Source: Micrasema longulum (Eukaryota > Arthropoda > Insecta > Trichoptera > Brachycentridae). From it: a stretch of DNA of 64,000 nucleotides. The notes beneath the pieces were generated by a model, which saw nothing but the letters and a program-made list of their open reading frames with translations, had not been told where the DNA came from and searched no databases. The stretch lies in contig JAGVSM010003929.1 of assembly GCA_022494885.1 (NCBI GenBank), forward strand, positions 146,862 to 210,861, read 5' to 3'. A program made the translations under genes and the position numbers. Each line of letters opens with the position of its first letter. Position 1 is the first letter of the stretch. Shown here piece after piece: positions 10,501 through 25,500 of this stretch.

Positions 10501-13500
10501 TAATAAAAATACTGTATTTAGTTTTATTCCACTTTTATTTGTAATTGAGGTGAACCTCCGCTCCCGTGCTTTCACTTGTATATAAATATAACAAGCATTT
10601 ATTTAGTCTCCCACCTGTATTTTTTACAGTATTTTTATAATTACTTATAATTAAAATTAAAAGTATGCAAAAGCATATACTTATAGTTTTAGTAGTGATG
10701 ACATAGTTTATAGTTTAATTTATGATTTCATTGTTTTATCTGCATATAATATTATATTACCTATGTCATGACTCTTGTGGGGTGAAATCATAATTTTTGT
10801 TGACCATCATCGGGAGAAAGAACATGGTTAGAATTTATTTTAATATCATCGTAGTTGTTCATTCAACCGCAATTATACGTAGGTGTACGAGTAGTTTAAT
10901 GTCTTGATTTTGTATTTCTTGAGAAATTACCACGATGATCTCAGCTATTTTGATGACAAATTTGTTTAAAATAACTGATAATATAAAAATATAATAACTT
11001 AATTTATGGTGGTTTAGAAAAATGAGTATCATAAATAATAATTCTATAATTATGACCCAATGACCCCTAGGAATACACATATGATACGTACTTTTAACAT
11101 TTTATTGGCCTTTAGAAATAAATATTAATAACGGGTCTCTGGATAGGGGCGAGTGAGGGAGAAAACGAAAGGCTCACTTCGAATGAAAATGGCAGACGTA
11201 GGAGAATGACTCAAGACATGGGTAAACGTCCTTTACACGGACTTTTCTAGCGTTTTCGACCAAGTCAGCCACCTGGATAAACAGCAAGGTTTTCATATAA
11301 AATATTACCTTTGAAATATATTCATGTACAATACAAATTATAATGAAAATAGCAGTTGTAGAATGAATGCACGAAAGACTCATGAAGACAGTTTTTAGGT
11401 ATACGTCCTTTACACGGACTTTTCTAGTGCTATCGACCAAGTCAGCCACCTAATACTTCTGGATAAAATGCAAACTTAAAAAAAAAAAATCACCTTTAAT
11501 ATCTTTATATAGAATACAAAAAGCCTAAAAGACCCCGTAACTTCAGGGGGTTCCACTGTGTACTTAATTTGCTTCTTTATTATTCAATATTTTAAACGAT
11601 AACACACTATTATTAAGAAGAAAAATAAATTAATTAAAAGGTGATATTGTAAGACCTGAAGAATTAATTAAGTGGCTTGGATCTAAAAGGGCCAACGTCG
11701 TAAATTGGAATATTACAGGAGAGTGATTTTTCAGCCATTTTTTGGCGTTTTAATAAACGAACTAATTTTAATAACTAATAAAAAATCACTATCGCGTAAT
11801 ATATGTACGAGGGTAAGGTGAAAAGTTCTCGGCCTGATCCAGAGATAGCGTTGCAATCAGCAAAAAATTATGTTGCCTGTCTGGGTGCACGTGTCATGCA
11901 CGTTCTCTCAAGTAGTTTGCTTACACGAATTTTTACAGTGGACGTCTTGCGTGTTTTTCGTTAAAATGGATAAACTTGAATATCGTGCGGTCATAAAATT
12001 CTTCGTTTTGGATTAACCCCTAAGGAAATTCATCCGAAGTTGACAAAAGTTTACGGGGACTCCTTCCATGTCAACCGTTAAAAAGTGGGCAGCGGAATTT
12101 AAACGTGGTCGCACGTCCCTCGTAGATCACCCACGTGAAGGACGGCCAAAAACCGCCACCACATCGGAAACCATCGAAAAGGTGCATGATATCGTGTTGG
12201 ACGATAGGCGGGTGAAGGCGAGTGAAGGTGAGTGAGATAGCTGAGACTGTAGGGATATCGGAAGAAAGGGTACGAAACATCTTGCACAAAGAATTAAGGA
12301 TTCGAAAGCTCTACGCGAGATGAGTGCCGCATTTGCTGAATGCCGATCAAAGGCAAATGCGCAAACGACTTTCGCAGCAATGTTTGGACCGATTTAATTG
12401 ATTTTGTGCGGCGACTTTTCACCATGGATGAGACATGGATCCACCACTACACGTCAGAAACGAAACAGCAGTCCAAGCAGTGGGTGGAAGCCAGTAGTTC
12501 AGCGCCAAAGAAAGCGAAGTCGATCGCATTTACCGGAAAGGTCATGGCCAGCGTGCTTTGGGATGCGAAAGTGATCCTGTTAATTGATTACCTTGAAAAG
12601 GGCAGAACAATTACAGGCGAATATTACTCTAACCTTCTTGACCAGCTGGATGCCAACATTCGCGAAAAGAGGCCTGGCCTGAAGAAAACAAAAACATCTT
12701 TCACCAGGACAACGCACCTGCACACAAGGGTGCATTGGCGATGCGAGAACTGCGGGATTTGGGATACGATTTGCTCGACCATCCCCCCTATTCTCCTGAT
12801 TTGGCACCCCCAGACTTCTATCTGTTCCCAAACTTGAAGACATTTATTTCTGGGAAGCGCTTCGCGTCCAATGAAGAAGTTGAGAGGGTCGTAGATAAAT
12901 ATTTTCACAGCCTTCCAGACTCTCACTTCCGAGAAGGAATACTGATGTTGGAAAAACGTTGGACTAAGTGTGTTGAAGTCAAGGGAGATTATGTAGAAAA
13001 ATAAAATCATTTTTTAACTGAAAATCGCAGTCTTTCATTGTCAGGCCGAGAACTTTTCACCTTACCCTCTTATGTGCGTATTGAATAGTTAAATATGTAT
13101 TATTTTTAATTGACATCGAACCTCTACAAAATGGTGGCAAGAAAAAATAACATCTGACATTAGCTCTTTTAGATCTAAGCCACAGAGTGATTGATTCCCC
13201 AAACATTTTGAATTTACCTATAGGATTTACTGTACATATAAAAATCAGATTTGATGAATATTGTACCTAATATTATCTGCCTTCTTTTATTCCTTTATTT
13301 CAAATAAAAAAATCCTGTTTGATTTTATGACGAATATTAAATTAAAAACATTAACATTATTCCTAATATTTATTAGTCAGACCAATGACGTACCTACATA
13401 TGGAATTTATTGTGCGTCAGTAAGTCCGATCCCATCTAGAATAAATAGCTATTAAAATTGATTACTTTTTGGTAAATCAAACTAATCTCTTGTTTATGAA

Positions 13501-16500
13501 AACAAAGCTTGAATTCAATATTTTTGAGCAGGTTTAAAGGTCAACGGTCAAATCACTCTCGTTGAGAAAAAGGGAAAATAGGTTAGAGACTCTTTTGATT
13601 TATATTCGTTTTAATTTGTTTGCTAATTAAAATAAAGTCTTGTAATACCTCGCTAAGTCCGATCCTGCCTTTGCTACCTAATACGCCCATGGTTGATTAC
13701 AGCAGGGATCAACCCTCCCCCCCCCCCTGCCACTCTATATAAGCTCAAAGGCCAGCGCACCCACCCTCCTCCCCTAATTTACCATAGTCTCAACTCGTTT
13801 AATCTAAAAATAACATCTAAAGTAGACCTAGGTACCCAATATTTTTCTATCCTACCAACGACCTTACCTTCTAGAATCTAAATGTCTCTACCACGTACCT
13901 AGGGGCTCGTTTAAAATGGGATTCCCTTTGTTCAGAAGAAATGATCTTGCACTTGATAGTGCAATGTCCATTTATCTAAAGATTACACTACTCAACGGTA
14001 TATTATCAATTGTGTACCTATTAAATTATGGAAAAAACTAAGTAACTAACTGAACGTTTTCAAAGAGTTTAATCAAAATTCACAAAACACAAACACTGTT
14101 TTTTTAATTGATTATGTAAGTGTGGTATTTAGTAATTATTAATTAAAATTGTTTGAGGCGAGTTAAAAAAAAAGACGGCATTCTCCACCTTTAAAAAAAA
14201 ATTCGAGTTATATGTACAATGTACAATCTATGTTTTTTTTGCTTTTTCCCCATGCGAGGATAATTTATTATTTTAACTAATAATTGTTGCCAGAAGTTGT
14301 ATTTTATTGTGATTACTCGTTCAATTATTGACTTTTTAACTTAATACGTGTTTTTGGTTTATTTTTTGGTTTTTGCTTTGGAACGTAAAGGAGACGGCCG
14401 CTATTGTAGTGGAACTAAATGCATCGAGTCACGAGATACCGCCCTTACTTAAGCTCCGAAACCTTTTCAGTTTTGTCAATAGTATTTTTGTTTCTCTGTC
14501 CATCGCCATATCTAACTTATCTTAGACCAATCGATGATGCCGTCTTTGATTTAATACGCCTTATTTATTTGTTAGGAACCATGGGTAACAGTTTTTTTTT
14601 TAATTACCCACATAAAAATAATAAAAGTTTGCCCCTTGGTGTGATAGATAAGACAGTCGCCTCATGCACCAAAAATGGCGATGCGTGAGCTGGTTCTGGA
14701 TAGTAGGTATATTAAATTTTGTAGTTGTCACAGCGCAAATTGATGCAAGGAAATGGAGTGAAGGGACTGACCTTTTTTGTTGATTGTCTTATTGAGGCGG
14801 CGATACGGCGGAGCGAGCGGTAGCCTAGCGGCAAAACTCCAAACCGAACATGCACTTCAATCGCGGTCAAATCGGACACTTACTACTCTAACTACACCGT
14901 CACTTCCGGGAAAAATGTCTTCGATTATCCCAAGCGGCCAAATGAATGGTGGACTATTATCTGATTTAAGTAGAACTACAGTGCCTTTCCGAATGGAATC
15001 TGTGACTGTGTTCCATTTTTGACGCGCTTGAAGAGTATTAGGATACTCTATTTTCCATATTTTCCAAAACGATTATTGATCGACATATTGTTTTCGAAGT
15101 AAGAGATTTATTTCCTTAGGGAAAGTGTTTTCAGCGGGTAATAACTTGAGAGGAGTCAGCGTAAGAAAGTGCGCTGGGGTTAAAGCCAAAGGTTCCGAAG
15201 GATCGAAACTTAAACAAGAAAGCGGTCTTGAATTTAAAATTGATTCCAGGTTCGATTTCCTGTATGATCACAGAAAAAATAATGTAATTTTTCTCAAGCC
15301 TATGTTTTGTGCTGTAGTTGGGCCTCTTTACCTGTTGTGGTGCAAAAGAATACAGGTAAAGTTCATTGTGTGTTCAAAGCTCCAATATATCAATAAAATT
15401 TTGCAACAAATGTTTCATGCAACTCACATTTAAGTTGCATTTAAGCAGCATTCGGCATATTATGTATGTATATATATGTTTTTCATGTTTGAATTTTTTT
15501 TTTTGCATTTGAGCATGTTTTTTTTTATTCTTCAGGCACTGCATTGAAAAATCCAATATCTTTATATGTCTATTATAGTAATTTTATAACGTCAGGTTAT
15601 ATTATTATTTTAAAATTTCCTTTTTAAATTTTAAAAACTCCGACGCCCTTCATATAAGTCATCAAAAGATAAATCTCATAATTATGCATCATTTACGTAG
15701 CACCGCTTACTTAAAGGTTCTATTACTACATTAATTTAGTATTTTTAAAATTTCATTTCATACACATAATTGTATTTTTTATCCGCCCAGACACGGAAAA
15801 TATAGTAAAATATAGTAGTTAAAAAAGAATCGTACCTCTTCTTCTTGACATGTCGCTAACTCTGGTTCATTCTCCTCCAGTTTATTCAACAGCTTATCCT
15901 AGAAAAGAAAAATTCTTATTAAAATCTAAATACAACCAATGCAATTATGTTTGCATGTCGATTGCACTCGATCTCTTGTTACAAGATCGCGAGACAATCG
16001 TCTTGCACTCCATATCTGAGATATTATAAAGCATTGAGGTAAAAACACATGTACCAAGCCAACTTCGCAATGATTTGAAAATAAGTGATTATGTTTATTT
16101 ATATTAAAGATTAAACGGATATACGGTAACTATCCGGTATCCGGCATCCGGCATATCCAGCTTAATTTTTCTATCCGGCCGGAAACCGCATAGCAGCGCA
16201 AATTCCGACCGGACACTAATGTTGTTTATTAGATAAATTACATACTAACTTGTTATATCATAAAAATTCATTTTAATATTAACAATATGAAAACATTCCA
16301 ACCCCTTTTTTTTATGGACACCAAAACTTTTACTTTATTTATATCCAGGTTATATATCCAGGTTAGGGGCTTGCTCTATATCCGGTATCCACCGAAACCT
16401 TTAATTTTTATTTTTTTTAATGCAAAAATATTTACAAGTTTTTATTTCGACCAGTCTGTTTTTTGTCTGGCTTAGAAGAAATAGCTTTTAGCAATAAGCC

Positions 16501-19500
16501 CACCAAAGTGCATATATTCTTGTACTTGAAGTTTTAAATAAATAATCTGATCCCAGGATTTCATGAGCTTGCAGCCGAAAGATCACTAAACAACCTAAAC
16601 CAGAGCAAATAAATGCAAAATCATGTGACCGTGAAATCACAAATCACTGACATTAGGTTACGGATAAAATATAACCGCAGGTAGGTATACCATAGTCCGG
16701 TTAATCAACCACGAATAGGAACCTATTTAGCAGTTACGTAGAGGATATATTACCTCGACACCTGTTAATTACATTACTTTAGGCGGGAAAGTGAGCGTTT
16801 TTGACTTCCATATTTCATCCTTTAAAATGTTCTCCATCTGTTGTAATTTATTCATATTAAAGTGTTAATTCAAATGATTTATTTTATAATACGTACTACC
16901 TACATAACATAAGCGTGGAGGCGCGATGCAAAAGCGTTGGTGAGGAGACCTAAGGCGCATCCTGTGCGGTTGTAACAAGAAGAAGTATCTTTCGTGGTTA
17001 GAATCACAGATAATATGTTATCTATTCAGTATTTAGAATAGTGCAGGTAATAGGGCCATTAAATTATAGCAGGACACAAAATGCCGTGATCTCTGCAAGT
17101 AAAACGGATGGCCTATTGAAGACTATTTGTCGATTGTCCGGCTTCTCTCGAATGAGTTTCTCTTCATTAAGAAAATGCGGAGACGTTCCTATGAAGGCCC
17201 ACAGCTGAAATTTCATTCCTTTTCCGACACTACTCAGATAAAATACATGGTTTACCAATACATTTTTACCATGGTCACAAAAATGTGTTTTAATTATGAA
17301 ACTGTTATCAGCGAATGATTAATTTATTCCCGAACATTTAACTTCATGATTTGCATAAATGTTTTTCAATTATTGTTCTTTTCTATGCCTAATTAATTTG
17401 ATTTCTGATCGAATTCTTCGTGATTTGCATTAATATTTTTTAATTATTGTTTTCATGCTCATACGAGTGTGTCTAATTTAATTTCCAATCTAAGTGTATT
17501 AATGTGATAAGGGGTAGTTATTTTATCATTTATAATACACAATTAAAAATCAGAGGTATGTAGGTAGAAGTAAAATTTTTGATAAAGTATTATTTTGTTA
17601 AACGATTAAAGATAAAGATTCCTTTTTTTAAATTGCTTCTGATTTTTAACTTTTTATCAGAACGAAGAATGGAATAAGTAAGTTCAGTGGATTAAAAAAA
17701 ACAATGTAATGGGCAATATATTTTTTTTATATTTGTCAGCCTCGTGGTGTAATGGTCAGCGCATTTGCCTACCAAGCGAGAGGTCTCGGAATCGATTCCC
17801 AACACGGTTGACATGAAATATTAATTTAAAAGGGTGTTTTCGCATCAGAAGATTTCATAGAAAAATCGGGTTGTGGTCTTGTGGCTAGTGTCTCGGACTC
17901 ACGGACCAATGGTCCGTAGTTCGAATCTCACTCTACTCCAACTTTATTTCCATTTTCTAATAGTGAGTTATTTATAACTCGTTGAAAATGGCCCTAAAAA
18001 TTAAATATTTGGGTAAATTATAAGAACGCAAATATTTCTTTTTCATTAAAAAAAAATAGTACCTAGACTGGTACCTGAAGCGTAAGACTGATCATTTTAT
18101 CTTCATGTAACAAAAAAATATCAAGCGCTGCGATTAATGTACCAATTAGAGATGGGCATTTCGGTATTTTATAAAAATGTCTAAAACAGTTACCGTTTCA
18201 CAAATTAATCTGTTTCGTGAAAACGTTAAAAAAATAACAGTTTAGTGCAGTGGGCGACACTCTCCCCCCAAAAACTTCTCAATTTAAGCATTTAAATTTT
18301 TTTTTGGCTTCCTATTTCCTTTATAGCATTAAATATTATGTTTTGAATAAAAAAAATAATTTCAAAAATTTGAAAGTTTTTTCCGTTGCTCAATTTTTGA
18401 TAATTAAGTAGCGAAAAATTACCAATTTTCCAAAACGTTTTTTCATTTTTTAAATTATTATTTAATGTACGAGTATTTTATAGGAATCTCATTTCATGGA
18501 ATAACATTAATATTTTTTAACTTAAAACTTTTATTCAATGCAAATAGAGACCTTTAAATTCACAAAATGTCATTCCATTTATACCTATAATTATGTTTCT
18601 ATTCGGATTATATGCGTATTATAAGTACTTAATTATTGATTTTACATGTCTAATAAATTACCCACGTTAAAATATTAATATGTACAAGAATTTGTTAGCG
18701 CTAATTATTTGACGCACGTATACGGCGGGTTTTTTTTACTTACATTGTTTACGCGAGCGTACACTAAAATTGATCAACATGGTAAATTTGGCATTCCTTG
18801 TATACAAATGACAGAGTCGGCGTTTAAAAGAAATTGTGCGTTCAAGTGCTTCATTACTGTATGTGAATTCCGACAATATTGTATGGAGTTAAGATGAATT
18901 GCGAAAAAACGTAAAAATATTACCTTAGTCATATTTTTAAACAGTTTCTTTGAAACGCAATTGTTTTTAAATGGTGAAGAAGCTCACAGTTTATTTAAAA
19001 TGGTATAGTTTCCCCGTTCTTTTAAAATGTCTTAAAGGTTACAACTGGTTATGACACCGTTTCAGTTCAATATGCTTCTCCACTGTGGAAACACCTTCAG
19101 TTTTTGGTGTTATTTGTATAACGGTAACGACTAACGACTTCGTGCTGTTTAAATATATATGAATATTTTTGAAACAGAAAAAGGATGCACAATGTCATGG
19201 GACTACGCGGGTGAGGGGCGAAGTGAAGATGAACCGAGGAGATTTCATGCGTATATGTGTATGTACTTCTTCCTTGGGAGATAACAATACAAATAGGTTG
19301 GTATTATGGATAAATATTTGAAGTTAGGGCGAAGCGCGGTACGGAGTGCGGTGGGGCGTTGAATTGTTCGCGCAAAGCGAAATGTATTTTTGTATTTACT
19401 TCTGCGCTTGGTGATTTGGAATTTGTTGTTTTTTTTAAGATTTAATTTATTTTTGTGAAACTGTTTTAGGTGTTTCGGAAGGGTAACTGATTTAAAACAG

Positions 19501-22500
19501 CAGTTACATTTTGTTTACAACCTCTACTCCGCAAACCCGAAAACCGATTTAAAGACTGAATGAATCTTCCTATTGGTTTCACTCATACAAAAGAGTAATG
19601 TTTTTTGTCATTAAACGAGTTAGTTTAAAAAAAAATCAATATCAACTCTATTACTTTCACTGAGTTTGGCATATTATATGGAGGGGCCTTTGTGGGATAT
19701 TGTCATTCATCCTCATGACCATATTGCAAACACGAATGGTGGCAAAAACTGTATTTACTTGGATCACAAAATAACCTATGTTTATTATAGTAATCTAATA
19801 AAAGATTTTTGTACGTTTTTTTACCTGGGAGTAGCAGCAATCGAGTCAAAAATATTCGTCCATAATTCTAGTTCTATTTAACACACAGAACAGAACTGTA
19901 TTTTTCATCCGACACAAAATATAACACAGAACAGAATATAACAAAATAATCAGTGACGAATGGTGGTTTTATTTACAGGTAAGCTATAAAAAAATATCAT
20001 ATATTTGTACCTACATAGAAGGTACATAATATAATATAAGTAATATATATACTTTAAATTGATATTTTTCGATAATTCTGTGGGATACAACAACTCTCAT
20101 CTATGAAATCAACTCAAACGACATAACTTCGTGATACATTATATTATATAGACATATTATCCATTACTTTAATACATAAGTCATTAAAAAATAGCACTAC
20201 GAATTCAGTGGATTTGAAATGTCAACTGGCCGAATTGTTCTAGAAATTAATAGTGCTAAAAACGGCCGCGTCGAGCGCCATATGTCCTGCAATATGACGC
20301 ATGAAAGTAAATGGCCAAAATATAATAAATACAATAGTCAAAAGTATCATCTCAAAGAAAAATAGCCCTTAAGAAATAATGTTTGAAATACTGTTTTCCA
20401 AATCAAGAATCTTCAAATAATTTGTGTAATCTGCAAGTTTAATCTAGGAGAAAAAACCCGCACTGGGGTTAAGACATTCAAAGTATAGTATACTTATTTG
20501 TATGAAAAAATAAGCTGAAATATTCGGCTAGTTTCTTGGCTCACCGCAGGCGCTGGGCGCGTTTTATTAATATTAATATTTATATTAGGATAAAGATACA
20601 AACGGTGGAAATGATTTAAAATAAATAGAATTTATTTATTTGTTTTTCTGTAAATAAAATAACAGTAAAACATTATTATGGTTAGTCAAATATAATAGTA
20701 GCTAAGCATAATCGCTTCTATACACGGTTCACAAAACATAATATTTGAAAGCATGCGGCATTAAAATGTATTATTTGAGTTTTTAAAAATTAATTGTATT
20801 TTTTTATTATTTCGATTAATTTTATTTAATGAGTATTATTAACATAAATAACGTCTCTAGTCCTAAAGTATTTAAAATCTTAGCAAAGTGAGATAATTAT
20901 GAACTATTTTAATAGTGGATACTCCCACACACTGGCACTATTGAAAAAGGTCAAACACTCAAAGTTCAGGGACTTTAATTTTCTCGCCGCCTATTATTTT
21001 AATACTCGAGTAATTTAAATAAATTGGAAATAACGTTTACTTTGAATTACATAATTATCTGCCGTGAAAACAAACCTAGTTATTGACAAAAAAAAACTAC
21101 TCGTATTACGGATGCCAGTAACAAAGGCGTGCGGTTTCTTTTTGGTGCATTAGTCTTAAATTAACACTTAAACATTGTAAGTTTGAAACCTCCGTATTAA
21201 AAAAATATTGTACTCGCAAAAACACTATCTTTATTGGGTGATGGTATGTATTGGTATGTATATTGTATTTTACCAAAACGGGTCAGGAGGCTAAATGAGG
21301 AAGTTCGGCCGTTTATTATATTTTTTTATTTGTTAAATTATAGACTATCAAAACAAAAATGATTTGTGTTTAGTATTATCACCGCTGTGATTTTTTAAAG
21401 TTTTGTAATTACTGCGCCAGTAATGTCACAAGTTCTAGTCGGTGAGTTCTGCCGATTGGTGAATTGACTTCTCATAAACTAGAAATCTATCGAAACACTA
21501 TCATTGGTTGATTCGGAAGAATGAGTGACATCGCGAAAAGTTATTAATTTTTATTATTATTTTCATACGGCGTAGACAGGCGCCGTGGCGCAGTTGGTTA
21601 GACGGCTATCTGTGAAACTGGCGTCGCGGGTTCGATTCCCGCCAGTTGCAAGAAAAAATCCAAGAAAGATTTTTTTCTCAATTGGTCTGGGTGTTGTGGG
21701 GAATTTTTAATTATCTCCTTCCATATCCTCTCTATTCCACCCGCTGACAAGCCTCATAATAGAGGCTTAGCGGGTTATTCCTTTAAAAAAAAAAAACATT
21801 TTAGAGAAACTCCGCAGTACAATAATTTAATGCTTTAATTTTTACCGCGTGTAAGAAAACATTTTATCTATCCAATTTCCTGTAGCACCGAACTTCCTTT
21901 TACACAATTTAATTACATAACGAGAATACCCAGGCTTGAGAAAAATCTTTGCTAAAATAGAATATACATTCAAGTAAAAAAAAAATTTTTTTTTTACTTG
22001 AATGTATATTTTGCTTTAATCTAAAATTATTCATAACTTAACACAGAAAATGGTAATTTCCCAAAATATAACAAATATCTTTATATATATGTGTAAAGTA
22101 AAATTTATGTACTTTATTTAGTGTCTAGACACTACAAAAATGGGCGGTTGAAAAATACTGTCTGCGTAGTCTATGGTGTAAAAGAACTACATTGATATGA
22201 ATCATAAGATGAAAAACTTATCTCTAAAATATTAACATTAATCAAGTAGAAATTAAAAGTTAAAATCAAAATTAAAAGTTTCATGTTTCAAATGCTTTGC
22301 TTTTAAAGCACATTCCTTGGACATGCTATGTAATGGAGTACGCCTATGCTATGTAGTATCCTTCGTACTTGCAAAAACCGGAAGAAAAAGTCGATCGTAA
22401 TAATTTCTTCATTAACTCGTGAATTTGTGAAGAAATAACAAACTTCGCATTTCGCGCTCTCTAGAGCGTAAATTTTATTTTGTAATTTAATTCAATAATG

Positions 22501-25500
22501 CCATAGCGTGTTACAGAGCCTATAAATTCAATTTTGTCAATAAACCTATTTGATTACAATAAAAACAGATGATTTTAATGCTAATTCTATAGTGTGGGAG
22601 CTAAATAATAAATTCAATAAAGCGAAAAGGTACAAATAGGTGCGAATGTTTTTACGGTCACTGTTATCAACATGTTTCTTTTTGGGGTGAAACCGTGTGT
22701 GTTGGATTTGTTCCGACGTTTCGGCTACTATTGCAGGAGCCATCTTCAGGGTTAACTGAGTATTTTGTAGAAAAAAGTGTGTGTTTAATTACTAGTTATT
22801 TGTACCGTGTCGCAATCGGCAGTAGGCACATTTCTATTCATTTTTGTTACTACGTAATAATAGTGCTAGTGTTAATTTCTAAGTAACGTTGTAGTGCTGG
22901 GAACCATGTTGAGTTTAATTTAAGCCCGTCGTCTTTGTTTATGTTATTTGGGTGTCTGTGTATTTCAATTGCCTCTTTTATTATTTAATCACAAATTGTG
23001 TACATAACTTTGTGGTATTTTAGTTGCATTTGGTCAAAACATTAAAGTGATTTTTTTTAAAATTATTTTTAAATTATTTTGTTCCCATCATCATAATCAT
23101 TCCATGTCCGCTTTTTAGTTGGAGCATATGGGGTCCGCAAAGAGCTTCCAGACATCTGTATTGGCTGCCAGCTCCCATGCGTCCTCCCGAGTCAGGTTCG
23201 CGCCACGTAGTTCTGACATGAACTGCCTGCGAACAGTCAGCTGCGGACATTCAGGATGTCGAGAACCTGATGCCTTGTAAAGAAAGCGAGAGTAGTAGTC
23301 ATCCGCGCCATATGGCCCAGCCAATCGTATCGCCGCCGTTTGATGACATAACCTATCAAATTAATAATGATGCTTAACCGCCTCGGAATACAACTGTTCC
23401 CTTGTAAAGGAGCGAAAATAATGATTTGAAATATTAATTTTTCAAAAGGTTATTTAAGCACAAATTATTTTTTAATGTTTTTAGTAGCTAATAACTATTA
23501 AAAATATTTCTAACTTTTATTTCGATAAACCGTATCCAGCGGGAAAAATGTTTAAACGAGCACCAAAAATCGACAACCTTTCGAAATGATCACATCAAAA
23601 AGGTCGCAGGATTCGTCAAAAATAACTTACTTTAATCTTAAAAAAACCCTACGAATTTATTCATAAAAAAAACATATTAAGCTTGGCTATAATTGAAGTT
23701 ATTCTCTTAACCGGTTATAAACAGCGGTCAATTATTTTTAAAACCGATTATTCTTGTCGCGAGTTAAGATCGGTGATTTGTACACCCGGACAGGTCAAAC
23801 ATGGCTTCAAAAGGTAAATTAGCATGCACACGAGATACCAAAGGACCACTTAGTTGTATCATTGACATTATTTATGATATAAGTATTTAATATTATCATG
23901 AAATATCATCTTTCATGATATATTTAATATTAATTTTCCATAGGTTTATATATATCTTAGTTGTTTCAATCAGAATTATTTAGAGTATATCAATAATATT
24001 ATGTGTTGTTATTCACATGTGTTTGAACTTTAAGTTATTTATTCTTGCCGTGCTTTTTATTGTATGTACACAATTCTGCTTAAGATTACTTCATTTCCCC
24101 GGAAGAAATTTTCATATTTTTTGGATGAAATTCTTTTAAATTCTATTCCATTGTTCATAAAATTAAATTTGATAACTGTTATTTACAGACAAGTTAAAAA
24201 TCTATTACCAACCCGCTCTTGCTTTTTTTTCTCTTGTTTTACGTAATATATTATTTTTACTCTTCACTGTGTAACATATGTCCGGTCACGCAGACATTTT
24301 TCATCTCTCCTGTATGAAATATAGAAGATTCCTTATAGACACTACACCCGTTTAGTTTTACGATGTCAGTAATTATGTATGTACTCGTATGTTCATTATT
24401 ATATTTTTGTACCTTTTACACTATTTTACACACTGTGTAACATTCACCATTCTGCCTAGATTTGAACATCTATATTCCTTCAATTCTTTCATCTGTTGAT
24501 GTTTGAGAAGTTAAAGAGCTGAAACCTTTATTTATGTGGGTGAGATTCATCTAATTGAATTATTTCACCTACATACTAGGCAACGCTTGAAAATATTTTT
24601 TTTTCAATTTCTATTGATTATTGATTGGCCATTGACAGGTCATAAGCCCTGTAGATGCCTAGACTTCTATATTACCTTCTCTTAAATGTTCTTCATCTAT
24701 GTGTTATTTTTATATAACTTCTTTCTTTTCTTATTCTTTTAATTTAAATTTATCTTGTTTCTTTTTACTTTATTTTTCTAACTGTAAATAAGTATATGTA
24801 TTTTTATTTTATTTTTATCTAAGTGCCTAACAATTGTTAATTGCTTGTATTTTGATACCGATAATGTACTTAATAATGTACTTAGCTTACACCACTGTGG
24901 AAAACTTTTATTGACTGTTTTCACAATTTTCGTTTACATGTATTCTTATTTTCTGTATACAATACATGTAAAAACTGTTGTTTTTTTCCCAAATAAAAAA
25001 AAAAAAATAATAATAATATTCTCTCATTTACTTAACTGGATGTTTGTACTATTTTTTATATGTTTATATCACAACTGTTGTTTTTCCTAAAAAAAGAATA
25101 TATAAAAATAATATATAAAAATAAAAATAAAAATAATTATAACAAACAACAAATATTACATTATATTAAATATGAATTAAATAATATCACCTACAACAAC
25201 AAATTATAGTATCGCAATGAACTTACTTATTTGTATCACGGAAATCAATATATTGCCTTGGCATACAAAAAGTTTACTAGGGATATAAAAAATATGCTCC
25301 GTTTTATTGTCGGTTTACATGTGACAATTAAATACATTCATTATAAAACAAACATAAATATCCATAAATATTACACCTCCAAAGGTCAATTATAAACTGT
25401 TTCGAATTCAAATACCTAATTGTATTCGTATGCACATTTAAAGGTGCTAAAATCAAGCATATTTGTTTTAATTTCAGATATGCATTTGAAAATTATGTCT

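Noticed and set aside
17740..17815. tRNA-like sequence considered as a tRNA gene
   Set aside because: The acceptor stem does not pair, and it is followed by SINE-like sequence without a terminator T-run.
23801..23813. Possible tiny first coding exon ATGGCTTCAAAAG|GTAAAT, with a TATAAA-like word upstream
   Set aside because: Only four codons, no second exon that I could pair with it by phase, and such strings arise by chance.
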